From Polyangiaceae bacterium (GTDB taxonomy: Bacteria > Myxococcota_A > Polyangia > Polyangiales > Polyangiaceae), in the NCBI GenBank assembly GCA_020633235.1, contig JACKEA010000004.1:372001-436000 (forward strand): a stretch of DNA of 64,000 nt, in the 5' to 3' direction. The notes beneath the pieces were generated by a model. It was not told the origin of the DNA. It saw only the letters and a list, made by a program, of their open reading frames with translations, and searched no databases. Position numbers and translations under genes: made by a program. This document shows positions 42,294 to 50,118 of this stretch, one piece after another; the stretch's first letter is position 1; each line of letters starts with the position of its first letter.

Positions 42294-43151
42294 CTACCGG
42301 AGGCGTGAGGCCAAGAGCCCGCTGTCTGCCTGGCCCCCCGCCTCTTCCAGCCGTCTTCCCGCGATGGCGACCGCCTCCCGACACAGGTCCGTGCCCAGGA
42401 AGTGCCGTCCCTCCCGCACCGCCGCTACGCCGGTGGAGCCGGAACCAGAAAACGGATCCACCACCAAGTCCCCGGGCAGGCTGCTCTGGCGGATGAGGAC
42501 CTCTGCCACGGCGCTGGGCTTCTCCGCCGGATACCCGCCGCGAATGCGTCGCTCGGTGATGATGTCGGGCGTGGACAGGTCCAAGAGCTTCCGCTTGCCC
42601 TTCTCGAAGAACAGGATGAGCTCGTAGCGCGAGCGGTAGTGGTAGCCCATGCCGATCGCCACCTTGTCCCACACGATGGGCTTCCAGAAGCGAAAGCCGG
42701 CTTCCTCCGCGATGGGCTTGGCCACGAACATCGTTTCCTGGTCGCAGAACAGGTAGAAGTGCGTGTTCGGTCGCAGCACGCGGTGGACTTCTCGGAACAG
42801 CTCGCCGAAACGGGAATTGGGAAAGATCGAAAACCAGTCGTTGCTGCTGGCCTTGCTGTGCTTGAGCCGTGTCGTGGTGCCGCGGGCGCGATGCTTCTCC
42901 AGGGACTCGTAGGCGGGGTCCGTCACCACCAGATCCACGCTTTCGGTCGCCAAGGTGCGGAGGAAGGCTACGGCATCCCCATGGCTCACCCCATACGCGG
43001 GACCGGCTTGGGCCAACCGGGGGGCAGGCACGCTGCCGGGATGGGTGAGTCGAAAGCTCTCCGCGGAGTCCAAGACCACGCCGTCCGTCATGGGATCGGT
43101 TTCTATCACAGCGCCGCGGGTCTCGGTTTTTGTTCGGACGTTATTTGTCAC
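42294..43151 (-). CDS. DNA methyltransferase (beta class, N6-adenine or N4-cytosine)
   Basis: The methylation motif IV (LVVTDPAYESL) comes early and the SAM-binding motif I (VVDPFSGSGSTG) late, so this is a beta-class enzyme. WDKVAIGMGYHYRSRYELIL lies between them, as in many type II and phage methyltransferases. The GTG at 43151 overlaps the TGA of the RNB gene and has GGAG 8 nt upstream. An ATG at 43094 is the alternative start. The motif alone does not decide between adenine and cytosine as the target. It is followed by the PD-(D/E)XK nuclease gene. Confidence 0.85.
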   Translation of the reverse strand: MTNNVRTKTETRGAVIETDPMTDGVVLDSAESFRLTHPGSVPAPRLAQAGPAYGVSHGDAVAFLRTLATESVDLVVTDPAYESLEKHRARGTTTRLKHSKASSNDWFSIFPNSRFGELFREVHRVLRPNTHFYLFCDQETMFVAKPIAEEAGFRFWKPIVWDKVAIGMGYHYRSRYELILFFEKGKRKLLDLSTPDIITERRIRGGYPAEKPSAVAEVLIRQSSLPGDLVVDPFSGSGSTGVAAVREGRHFLGTDLCREAVAIAGRRLEEAGGQADSGLLASRLR

Positions 43152-44710
43152 ACCTGCGGCTCCAGCGCGAGCTGCCAGCGCTTGGCGTGCTCGTCGCGGC
43201 CGAGCACGTGGACTTGTACGCGGTCGCCGAGGCGACACAAGACTCGTCCCGTCTGGTCTCGGAGCTCCGCGCCGTCGTCGCTGGCGACGACCTTGCGCCC
43301 CAAGGCCTTGGACAGATGCCGTCCGTAGAGCTTCACGTCCACCGGTGGCTCGTCGAGCAGCACGTGGAGCTTCTCGGAGGTGCAGCCCATCACGGTGCCG
43401 GAGAAATCCTTCTGCTTTCCGGAAAACAGCTCGTTCAACACGGCTTCGTTCACCGCCCGGGTCAGCTGCTTTTGCACGTTCTTGGAGTGGTTGGCGGCGG
43501 CCAAGACGGCGCGCTGCAGCGCGGTTCCCGATGGCGCGTCAGGGTCCGTCAGCTTCTCGCCCGCGATTTTCTCCATGGCCTCGCCGTGGAGAAAGACGCC
43601 GACGATCTCGCGCATCGGTGCGGTGAAGCGACCGTACACCTCCGCGCCGACGCCGAAGTGAGCCGCCGGCTCCGCCGAGTAGGCGCTACGCCCGCTCACG
43701 AACAGCGCTTGGCGGTGGATGGCCAGGGCCAACCGCTGCTCCGCTCCGCTGCTCGGCAGCAACGAAAGGTATTCGGAGAGGGACCGAGCGTCGTGTCGGT
43801 CCCAGGCCCACGGCTTCGGTGGAAGGTTGCGACTCTCCACGAAGCTCCGAACCAGACGCTCGAAGGCGGAGAGCCGCTCCTCGTCCGGGCCCTCGTGGGT
43901 GCGGTAGATGGGATCCACGTCATCCCCCGGCGTGTCGCCCTCGCGCAGAAAGCGTGCTCCTTCCACGTTGCACAAGAGAGAGATCTGTTCGTTGTAGCGC
44001 TCTACCGGCAGCCGTAGCTCTCGAACGGCGACGAATTGATGCTGCTTCGAGAGCGTCACGCCCACCTCCGTGCGCCGGAAGCGGACCACGCCGCGCTCGT
44101 CCGCTCGCGTCATGCGAAGCTCTCCCACCTCTCGGAGCAGGCGCAGGCTTTCGGCATAGGGCTCGGTCGACAGCGGATGTTCCTTGGTGTCGTAGAACCC
44201 CTGCACCTCGTCGAAAGACAGCTTCGCGTGGCTGTGGATGCGCGCGCGCAGGAGCCGAGTGCCGGTGCACTCACCCTGCTGATCCACGCGCATGCGGAAT
44301 ACCAGCGCACGTCGGTCCACTCCGGGGTTGAGGCTGACCACTCCCTCCGACAAGGTGCGGGGCAGCATCGGGATCATCAGCCCCGGCAGGTAGTAGCTGG
44401 AGCCTCGTTTCAGCGCCTCGTCCCACAGCGGATGCCCGGGGCGTACGAACCACGATGCGTCCGCGATCGCGTAGTCCACCACGTAGCCCGGGCCCTCGCG
44501 CTCGATCCAGAGCGCCTGGTCCAGATCCCGGGTATCCGTCCCATCCACGGTCACGAAAGGCACGTGACGGAGATCCGAAAGGTCGGTGTCGTCGATGTTC
44601 GGCGACCGCACCCAGCGCTCCGCCTCCTCTCGGACCTGCTCCGGAAATTCCAGGGAAAGCCCGGCTTCTTCGGCGATGCGGCGGACGTTGTCGGTGGCGG
44701 AATTGCTCAT
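43148..44710 (-). CDS. RNB-domain exoribonuclease (RNase II/R family)
   Basis: The 520-residue protein contains a complete RNB catalytic domain: FVTVDGTDTRDLDQALWIE (metal-binding Asp cluster), DYAIADASWFVRPG, YYLPGLMIPMLPRTLSEG, VSLNPGVDRRAL and FGVGAEVYGRFTAPMREIVG. It is shorter than RNase R and lacks clear N-terminal cold-shock domains. The C-terminal part may be an S1-like fold (FSGTVMGCTSEKLHVLLDE). The ATG at 44710 is chosen. It is upstream of, and overlaps by 4 bp, the DNA methyltransferase gene. Confidence 0.9.
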   Translation of the reverse strand: MSNSATDNVRRIAEEAGLSLEFPEQVREEAERWVRSPNIDDTDLSDLRHVPFVTVDGTDTRDLDQALWIEREGPGYVVDYAIADASWFVRPGHPLWDEALKRGSSYYLPGLMIPMLPRTLSEGVVSLNPGVDRRALVFRMRVDQQGECTGTRLLRARIHSHAKLSFDEVQGFYDTKEHPLSTEPYAESLRLLREVGELRMTRADERGVVRFRRTEVGVTLSKQHQFVAVRELRLPVERYNEQISLLCNVEGARFLREGDTPGDDVDPIYRTHEGPDEERLSAFERLVRSFVESRNLPPKPWAWDRHDARSLSEYLSLLPSSGAEQRLALAIHRQALFVSGRSAYSAEPAAHFGVGAEVYGRFTAPMREIVGVFLHGEAMEKIAGEKLTDPDAPSGTALQRAVLAAANHSKNVQKQLTRAVNEAVLNELFSGKQKDFSGTVMGCTSEKLHVLLDEPPVDVKLYGRHLSKALGRKVVASDDGAELRDQTGRVLCRLGDRVQVHVLGRDEHAKRWQLALEPQV

Positions 44711-44820
44711 GGCTGAGCGCGGATCCTGGACGATCCCCGACCCGGTCGCGAGGCCTTCCCTGCTTTTTTCTGGCACGCTGGAGGCGTATCCTGGAACATT
44801 GCCCTTCAGGGGCCAGAATC

Positions 44821-45942
44821 ATGTCGGGATCCGATCCCCCGAAAGTGCCGGACGTTTCGCCCCAGAGCGAATGGGAGACGGACACGTTCACCGGGACCGC
44901 GCCGCTCCAAGCGCGCTGGGCGAAGGTGGTGCAGCAGACTTCGGACCCGCCCCAGGCCCCTGCCATCCAAGCACCTCTCGAGTCGGGCACTCGTATCGGT
45001 CGCTACGAGCTCATCACGCGGCTGGCCAAGGGCGGGATGGCATACGTGTGGATGGCATGGCGTGCGCGCAGCAGCGGCAAGAAGGAAATCATCGCGCTCA
45101 AGACGCTGCTTCCGAGCCTGTCTCACGATCTCGTGTTCGTGCACATGTTCCTGGACGAAGCCAAGCTGCTCACGGAGATCCGTCACCCGAACGTGGTCAG
45201 CATTCGCGACGTCGGCGTCCACGCGGACATCCCCTACGTGGCGTTGGAGTGGGTGGAGGGCGATACCCTGTCGGCGCTTCTTCGCGCGTTGGCCGCAAAG
45301 GGCAAGGAGGTGCCGCTCGCGATCGCGCTTCGTATCGTGGGAGAGTGTTGCCTCGGACTCCACAACGCGCACGAGCTTCGGGACGCCCACGGAGAGCTCC
45401 TGAACGTCGTGCACCGGGACGTCTCACCCTCCAACATCATGCTGTCGTCTCATGGAGACGTGAAGCTCATCGACTTCGGCGTGGCCAAGGCCAGTGAGCG
45501 GCTGGCGGAGCAGACGCGCACCGGGGTGCTCAAGGGCAAGGTCAGCTACATGGCGCCCGAGCAAGTGCTGCGCGCCCAGCCGGACCGGCGGACGGACGTG
45601 TGGGCCGCCGGGGTGGTGCTGTATCGGTTGATTGCGCAGCGTCTGCCCTACGAGGGCGACATCCCCGCCATCGTTCGACAGATCAAGTTCGGCGAGCCGG
45701 TACCGCCGCTGCCCGCCTCCACTCCGCGCCCCGTCGCGGAAATCGTCTACCGCGCCCTCGCCCGCGAGCCCCAAGACCGCTTCCAGACCGCCGCGGACAT
45801 GCGTCGTGCCATTCAGTACGCCTACGCCGAGGTGTGCGCGCCGGTGCCCAAGGACCAGTTCGCTCGCTTCGTGATGACGTTCCTCGGCCCCACCATCCAC
45901 GCCCGCCGCGCGGCCCTCAAGAACGCGATCAGCGACGAGTGA
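44821..45942 (+). CDS. Ser/Thr protein kinase (soluble)
   Basis: ATG at 44821 gives 373 residues: LAKGGMAYVWMAWRA, IIALKTLLP, catalytic loop HRDVSPSNIML, DFGVAKA and YMAPEQV. In the catalytic loop the usual Lys of HRDxKxxN is Ser. This is common in one clade of myxobacterial kinases, which are thought to stay active, but the activity is not proven here. There is no transmembrane helix and the last 40 residues are unassigned. It precedes the beta-barrel-like gene by 30 bp in the same direction. Confidence 0.9.
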   Translation: MSGSDPPKVPDVSPQSEWETDTFTGTAPLQARWAKVVQQTSDPPQAPAIQAPLESGTRIGRYELITRLAKGGMAYVWMAWRARSSGKKEIIALKTLLPSLSHDLVFVHMFLDEAKLLTEIRHPNVVSIRDVGVHADIPYVALEWVEGDTLSALLRALAAKGKEVPLAIALRIVGECCLGLHNAHELRDAHGELLNVVHRDVSPSNIMLSSHGDVKLIDFGVAKASERLAEQTRTGVLKGKVSYMAPEQVLRAQPDRRTDVWAAGVVLYRLIAQRLPYEGDIPAIVRQIKFGEPVPPLPASTPRPVAEIVYRALAREPQDRFQTAADMRRAIQYAYAEVCAPVPKDQFARFVMTFLGPTIHARRAALKNAISDE

Positions 45943-45971
45943 AGGGCTTGCCGCCCCGAGGTGTTCGGACC

Positions 45972-46715
45972 ATGCATCTCCGCATGGCTCGCATCGCACT
46001 GCTCGGCTTGGTTCCCGCGCTGGCGCTGACCTTCGTCGCACGCCCAGCGCACGCTTGAGGTCTGGTCGCGCCCGTCGGTCCGACGGGTTGTGAATCCGCA
46101 GCGGCCCCCGAGCCACCGGTGTGGCGCGTGGGCGCCGCCTACGCCTTCACCCAAGCGGAGCTTCGCTTCGACGGCGAGCAGGACTACGATCTCGAGCAAC
46201 ACGCTGCCGTAGCTTCGCTCTCGCGCCGCTTCGGAGAGCGCACCACGCTGCAGCTGGCCGCGGGCGCAGTGCTGGCGGGGGAGCTATCCGGAGAAGGCTC
46301 GAGCTGGGACGTGCTGCCCGGTCCCGTGGTGAGCCTCTCGAGCGCCTATCGCATCATCGGCGGCAAGGGCGAGGTGCCCTTCGTCACCGGCACGCTCGCC
46401 TTTGGCGCGTCGTTCCCGCGCACCCGCGCCCAGAGCTACGACGAGCGCTCCCACTTCAGCGCGTTCGATCTGCGCGCCGGAGTGCTCGCCGGGGCCACCT
46501 TGTTCGAGGCCTGGAGCCCGTATGCCGCTGCCCGCGCCTTCGGAGGTCCGGTGCTGTGGCACAGCCGCGGCGAAGATCACACCGGGAGCGATCGCCATCA
46601 CTATGCCATCGGCGTCGGTTCCAGCCTGAGCCTGGGCCCGCGCTTTGCCCTCACGGCCGAAGCGATCTTCCTCGGTGAGCGAAGCTACAGCGGCGGCATC
46701 TCCTACGCCCTGTAG
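45972..46715 (+). CDS. Outer-membrane beta-barrel-like protein with an in-frame TGA
   Basis: The frame opens with a clear signal peptide (MARIALLGLVPALALTFV ... ARPAHA), then a TGA at 46056-46058, and continues GLVAPVGPTGCESA into a barrel-like domain of about 200 residues (VWRVGAAYAFTQAELRF ... SYSGGISYAL). The TGA sits at the predicted cleavage site, where a Cys would be plausible. It is either a nonsense mutation that separates the signal from the barrel, or a UGA read as selenocysteine. A 6-bp hairpin (CCCGTC/GACGGG, loop GGTCC) lies 12 nt further on. Confidence 0.6.
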
Positions 46716-46722
46716 CGTTTGT

Positions 46723-46751
46723 ATGTTGGTGCGCCGCGGAAACGTCGCTGC
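46723..46751 (+). repeat. REP-like palindromic element, copy J1
   Basis: It reads ATGTTGGTGCGCCGCGG then AAACGTCGCTGCG, starting 7 nt after the stop of the barrel gene. It is paired with the inverted copy J2. Confidence 0.72.
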
Positions 46752-46752
46752 G

Positions 46753-46785
46753 CGCGAGCACGGCGTTTCCGCGCCGCAGCGACAA
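46753..46785 (-). repeat. REP-like palindromic element, copy J2 (inverted partner of J1)
   Basis: On the minus strand it reads TTGTCGCTGCGGCGCGG then AAACGCCGTGCTCGCG. With J1 it forms a long inverted repeat (CGCGGAAACG pairs with CGTTTCCGCG). It lies 8 nt beyond the stop of the convergent gene at 46794. Confidence 0.72.
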
Positions 46786-46793
46786 AGAAATGC

Positions 46794-48206
46794 TCAAAAG
46801 TCTTCGGTGTTCTCTCGGAGGAACTCGAGGATGAGCCCGTTGTTGTCGTGGTACTCGTCCGGAACGTCGTCCCACAGCCACTCGAAGGCGCCGTCCACCC
46901 AGTCCCCAATCTCCGTCAGGTTGCGCGTGAACGGTGGGAAGCGCGCGTTCTGGGTGCCGGCCACGTCCACCCAGTAGCCGCTGAACACCAGGAACGCGCG
47001 GTACGGATCGCGCCCTTCGGGGTCCTTGTGAATGCGGCTGGTCAGGTGATCCAGGCCGAAGGCGTTGAGCCGGTAGGTGGGAACGCGTTGGCTCCGGAGC
47101 GCAGGAGGCAGCAACACTTGCTCGGGCAAGATGTCATGACGCTGGCCGCGGCCGCGGAGCAGCGTCCCGTCGACGTGTCCGGCGATCTCTCGCAGTAGAG
47201 ACAGCTGGTACTCTCCGCTGGTGGGGTAGAGCGCGTGCGAGCCCTCTCCCACGGCGATCACGGCGTGGTCACCGAGCTTCAAAGTACGTGGGTCGTCGAA
47301 GGGCACGCGCAGGCGCCCTTGAGACCAGCGCTTGAGGTTCTTCAAGAACGCGATGGTTTGATTCTCCAGGTGCCCGGAGATGATCATGGAAGACGGCCGC
47401 TCGCTTCCTTCGAACACCAGGATCATGCTCTCGCGATCGAACACGTGGGGGCCGATGTTGGTGATGCGCGCGAGCCCGGTCTTGGTGTCGTAGGCGTAGA
47501 TCTGGTGATACGTGATGAAGAAGCGATCGCTGTCGGGGTCTTCCAGATAGGAGTAGTAGATGACGGCGTCGTGTGGGTCGCCGCCCAGAGTGGCAAACAC
47601 CGAGCGCTTCATGCTGAAGACGTTGAAGTCCAGCAAGTACTCGCTGTGGCCGTTGTAGCGCATGAACTTCCCGAGCTCGGCCAAGGGGATCGCCTCCTTG
47701 CCGAACACGGTCTTGATCTTCAGCCTCTCGTCCGCATTCTTGATGGCTGGAGCTCGAAGCAACGTCTTCAGCGAGACCGGGAAGTACTTCTCCTTCGCAG
47801 AGAACAGGAAGATGGGGGCGTAGCGCTCGGCGATCTCGGCGATCTCGGCTTGGCTTCGACGAAGGGCGCACTGCACGAACAGGTACTGGCGCCAGAGCTC
47901 CTTCTGCTTGTCGCCGCTTCGCGCGAGCACCTGCAGCAACCACGCCCCTTCGGGATCCTGGTCGCGACGAAACGAGAGCCTGATCGTCGGACGCTTGGGG
48001 TCGATGGTCCCGCGCTTCTCGTGCTCGCCGTTCGTGACCACCCACTCGTAGGAGAGGGGCTCGGACAGCGAAAGCGCCGCGGCGATGCGCTCCGGCGCTT
48101 GTTTGAGCCCGGGCATCGAAATACCGAGGACACGGTTGCCGCTCTCGTCGAGCTCGCTCTTTCGGATGTCGAGCATCCGCTCGGGGCTGAGTCGGGAGCG
48201 AGGCAT
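46794..48206 (-). CDS. Hypothetical protein, possibly Vps62/DUF946-like
   Basis: The protein has 470 residues with no signal peptide. The central AERYAPIFLFSAKEKYFPVS resembles the start of Vps62/DUF946 domains (YAP...E.FFP). A His/Glu-rich set of segments follows (RYNGHSEYLLDFNVF, VIYYSYLED, IISGHLENQTIAFLKN, AVGEGSHALYPTSGEY), consistent with that fold. The biochemical role of the family is unclear. It is convergent with the barrel-like gene. Confidence 0.5.
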   Translation of the reverse strand: MPRSRLSPERMLDIRKSELDESGNRVLGISMPGLKQAPERIAAALSLSEPLSYEWVVTNGEHEKRGTIDPKRPTIRLSFRRDQDPEGAWLLQVLARSGDKQKELWRQYLFVQCALRRSQAEIAEIAERYAPIFLFSAKEKYFPVSLKTLLRAPAIKNADERLKIKTVFGKEAIPLAELGKFMRYNGHSEYLLDFNVFSMKRSVFATLGGDPHDAVIYYSYLEDPDSDRFFITYHQIYAYDTKTGLARITNIGPHVFDRESMILVFEGSERPSSMIISGHLENQTIAFLKNLKRWSQGRLRVPFDDPRTLKLGDHAVIAVGEGSHALYPTSGEYQLSLLREIAGHVDGTLLRGRGQRHDILPEQVLLPPALRSQRVPTYRLNAFGLDHLTSRIHKDPEGRDPYRAFLVFSGYWVDVAGTQNARFPPFTRNLTEIGDWVDGAFEWLWDDVPDEYHDNNGLILEFLRENTEDF

Positions 48207-48243
48207 GCCGGAGAAGGGACGCTACTTCACGTGCAGGGCGCCG

Positions 48244-49245
48244 TCACGGCGCGGCGGAGCTGTCGGTCTCTCCCCAACACACGGGGTCGCCGCCGGCGGG
48301 GAGCCCGCACGCAAGGCGCAACCCGACGGCCAGAGCCACGAACTTCTTGCCGGACGGCGGAGTCGCGCCGTCGCCTCCCCAGCACGCAGCTTGGCCGTCG
48401 AGACCCAGAGAGCAGGAGAGGATCACGCCGGCCGCGATGCTCTTGGCGGTGTTGGCGCCGGGTTTCGACTGACCTTCCACACCGCCCGCGCAGACCACCG
48501 TCCCCGCCGCGCCGCTGCCTTCCAAGATACCGCAGGTGTGCATGAAGCCGGCGGTCACTTCGCTGTACTTGCCCGCCGGGAGCGCGACGTCGTCAATCTC
48601 GCCGCCGGCGGATTCGTCTTCGTCGGACTCGGCGGGCGCCCAGCACTTGGCGCTGCCATCCGGCGTCAGCGCGCAGGCGTGCCGGCCACCCACGGCGACT
48701 CGCTTGAACGTGCCGCTGGGGCGCCGCGAGACCAGGCGCATTCCGAGCACGGACGCGCCCTCGCAGTCGCCCACTTCGCCGCTGCACTTGTCAATCAGGT
48801 CTTGGGAGTACTGCGTGCGGCCCTTGGCGTCCCAGCACACGAGCTGACCATCGGGACGCACCCCGCAGGACGCTTCGTCTCCCGTGGAGATCTGCGCGAA
48901 CGCACCTGCTGGCGCTTGGTCGTGTGCTCCCCAGCACACCACGCTCTGGTCCTTCTTGATGCCGCAGACGTGGAACGAGGCAGCCGAGATCTGAAGCAGC
49001 TCGCCCTTTGGCGCCTTGCCTTCCAGATCGCCCCAGCAGCTCACTTGGTGATTCGACTTCAGCCAGCATCCAAAGTCGGTGCCGAGGGTGATCTGAGGCG
49101 CGAAGGGAACTCGAACGCCCTGGCTCCCCGCCCCCGCTGGCGTCGGCGTGGGGTCGGCGCTCGACGGGGCGCGAGCCTCGTTCTGTGCTCCGCCGCAGGC
49201 GCTCAGCGCGAGCGCGAGACTCAACATGGACGCACGCATGTCCAA
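48244..49245 (-). CDS. RCC1-like repeat lipoprotein
   Basis: The protein has 333 residues with a lipoprotein signal (LSLALALSACGG) and then seven degenerate RCC1-type blades, each containing a Cys-Trp (ISAASFHVCGIKKDQSVVCW, ISTGDEASCGVRPDGQLVCW, VAVGGRHACALTPDGSAKCW, IAAGVILSCSLGLDGQAACW). It is a surface beta-propeller with paired cysteines. Such proteins are abundant in Polyangia and their ligands are unknown. The ATG at 49245 or the internal ATG at 49227 could be the start. Confidence 0.8.
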   Translation of the reverse strand: MDMRASMLSLALALSACGGAQNEARAPSSADPTPTPAGAGSQGVRVPFAPQITLGTDFGCWLKSNHQVSCWGDLEGKAPKGELLQISAASFHVCGIKKDQSVVCWGAHDQAPAGAFAQISTGDEASCGVRPDGQLVCWDAKGRTQYSQDLIDKCSGEVGDCEGASVLGMRLVSRRPSGTFKRVAVGGRHACALTPDGSAKCWAPAESDEDESAGGEIDDVALPAGKYSEVTAGFMHTCGILEGSGAAGTVVCAGGVEGQSKPGANTAKSIAAGVILSCSLGLDGQAACWGGDGATPPSGKKFVALAVGLRLACGLPAGGDPVCWGETDSSAAP

Positions 49246-49264
49246 GGAGGGTACTCGATGCGCG

Positions 49265-50086
49265 TTAGTCGGTGAACCCCACCACCTTGCCGTCCGCCGA
49301 GCGCACGAACACCAGCACCGATTCGTCGCCCTTCACCGGAAAGCGAACGACCTCGACGGGGTCGCTCCCGCGGTACCGCTGGGACAGCTCCGCGGCATCG
49401 AGGGTCACGAGCTCCTCCGTGCCGAGGGTGAGCTGGCTGTGATCCTTGTCCCGCATCACCTCGGCGATCTTCATGCGAAGCTCGTCGCGGGAGCTGATCA
49501 AGTCGCGGCGGTCCCACGAAAACGGCATGCCGGTCAGCGCCATTGCCGTGTCCAGTCGGTCTTGCATCATGGCGTTCATCCACTCCCGCGCGGCGTCTCG
49601 CGATCCTTTCGCGGGTGCCACGGGCACTTCCTCCACCACTGGTGCAGGGGCCGGAGCCGGGATGGCGGGTGCCGAAGGACGAGCCGGCGGTAGGGTCACG
49701 TCTCTCAGCCGTGCGTCGCTGTCGGGATCGATCTCGTACACTCGGGCGCCCTGGGGCGTGAACGCCACGGCGTACGTCTTCTGGGCTACCGCGGCGAAGG
49801 AAACCATCTGGAGCGGGCCTTGCAGATCCGACGCGCTCACCACTCCGAGGCGGTGCTCGCCGGGCAGCACCTCGATGTGCAGGCGTGCGTCCTCGTCGAT
49901 GGGAATGTCGGCGCGCTCGCCGTCCACGGTGACCAGCTTCGCGTCATCGGCTCCGCGAAAACGCAAGACGGCGATGTCCTCGGCGCTCTTCTGCGGGCCG
50001 GGGTAGTGCTCGACGACGTAGGTCGGGCCTGCACAGCCGGAAACCAGCAGCGCGAGAAACAGCAGGAGCGAGCGTAGTCGGGTCAT
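49265..50086 (-). CDS. Hypothetical lipoprotein
   Basis: ATG at 50086 gives a signal with a clear lipobox (LLLFLALLVSGCAG). The N-terminal half (about 25-125) is beta-rich with KLVTVDGERADIPIDED and LHIEVLPGEHRLGVVS, resembling PEGA-type surface modules. A Pro/Ala/Val linker (about 135-165) leads to an unassigned C-terminal domain (REWMNAMMQDRLDTAMALTG, VVRFPVKGDESVLVFVRSA). It lies downstream of the transmembrane kinase gene and may share its transcript. Confidence 0.7.
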   Translation of the reverse strand: MTRLRSLLLFLALLVSGCAGPTYVVEHYPGPQKSAEDIAVLRFRGADDAKLVTVDGERADIPIDEDARLHIEVLPGEHRLGVVSASDLQGPLQMVSFAAVAQKTYAVAFTPQGARVYEIDPDSDARLRDVTLPPARPSAPAIPAPAPAPVVEEVPVAPAKGSRDAAREWMNAMMQDRLDTAMALTGMPFSWDRRDLISSRDELRMKIAEVMRDKDHSQLTLGTEELVTLDAAELSQRYRGSDPVEVVRFPVKGDESVLVFVRSADGKVVGFTD

Positions 50087-50118
50087 TGGCGGGCCCGTAC
50101 CCCCGAATACCCCGCGCG

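Noticed and set aside
46723..46785. Rho-independent terminator
   Set aside because: The hairpins are not followed by a T-run on either strand; the same sequence occurs between divergent genes and within a coding region.
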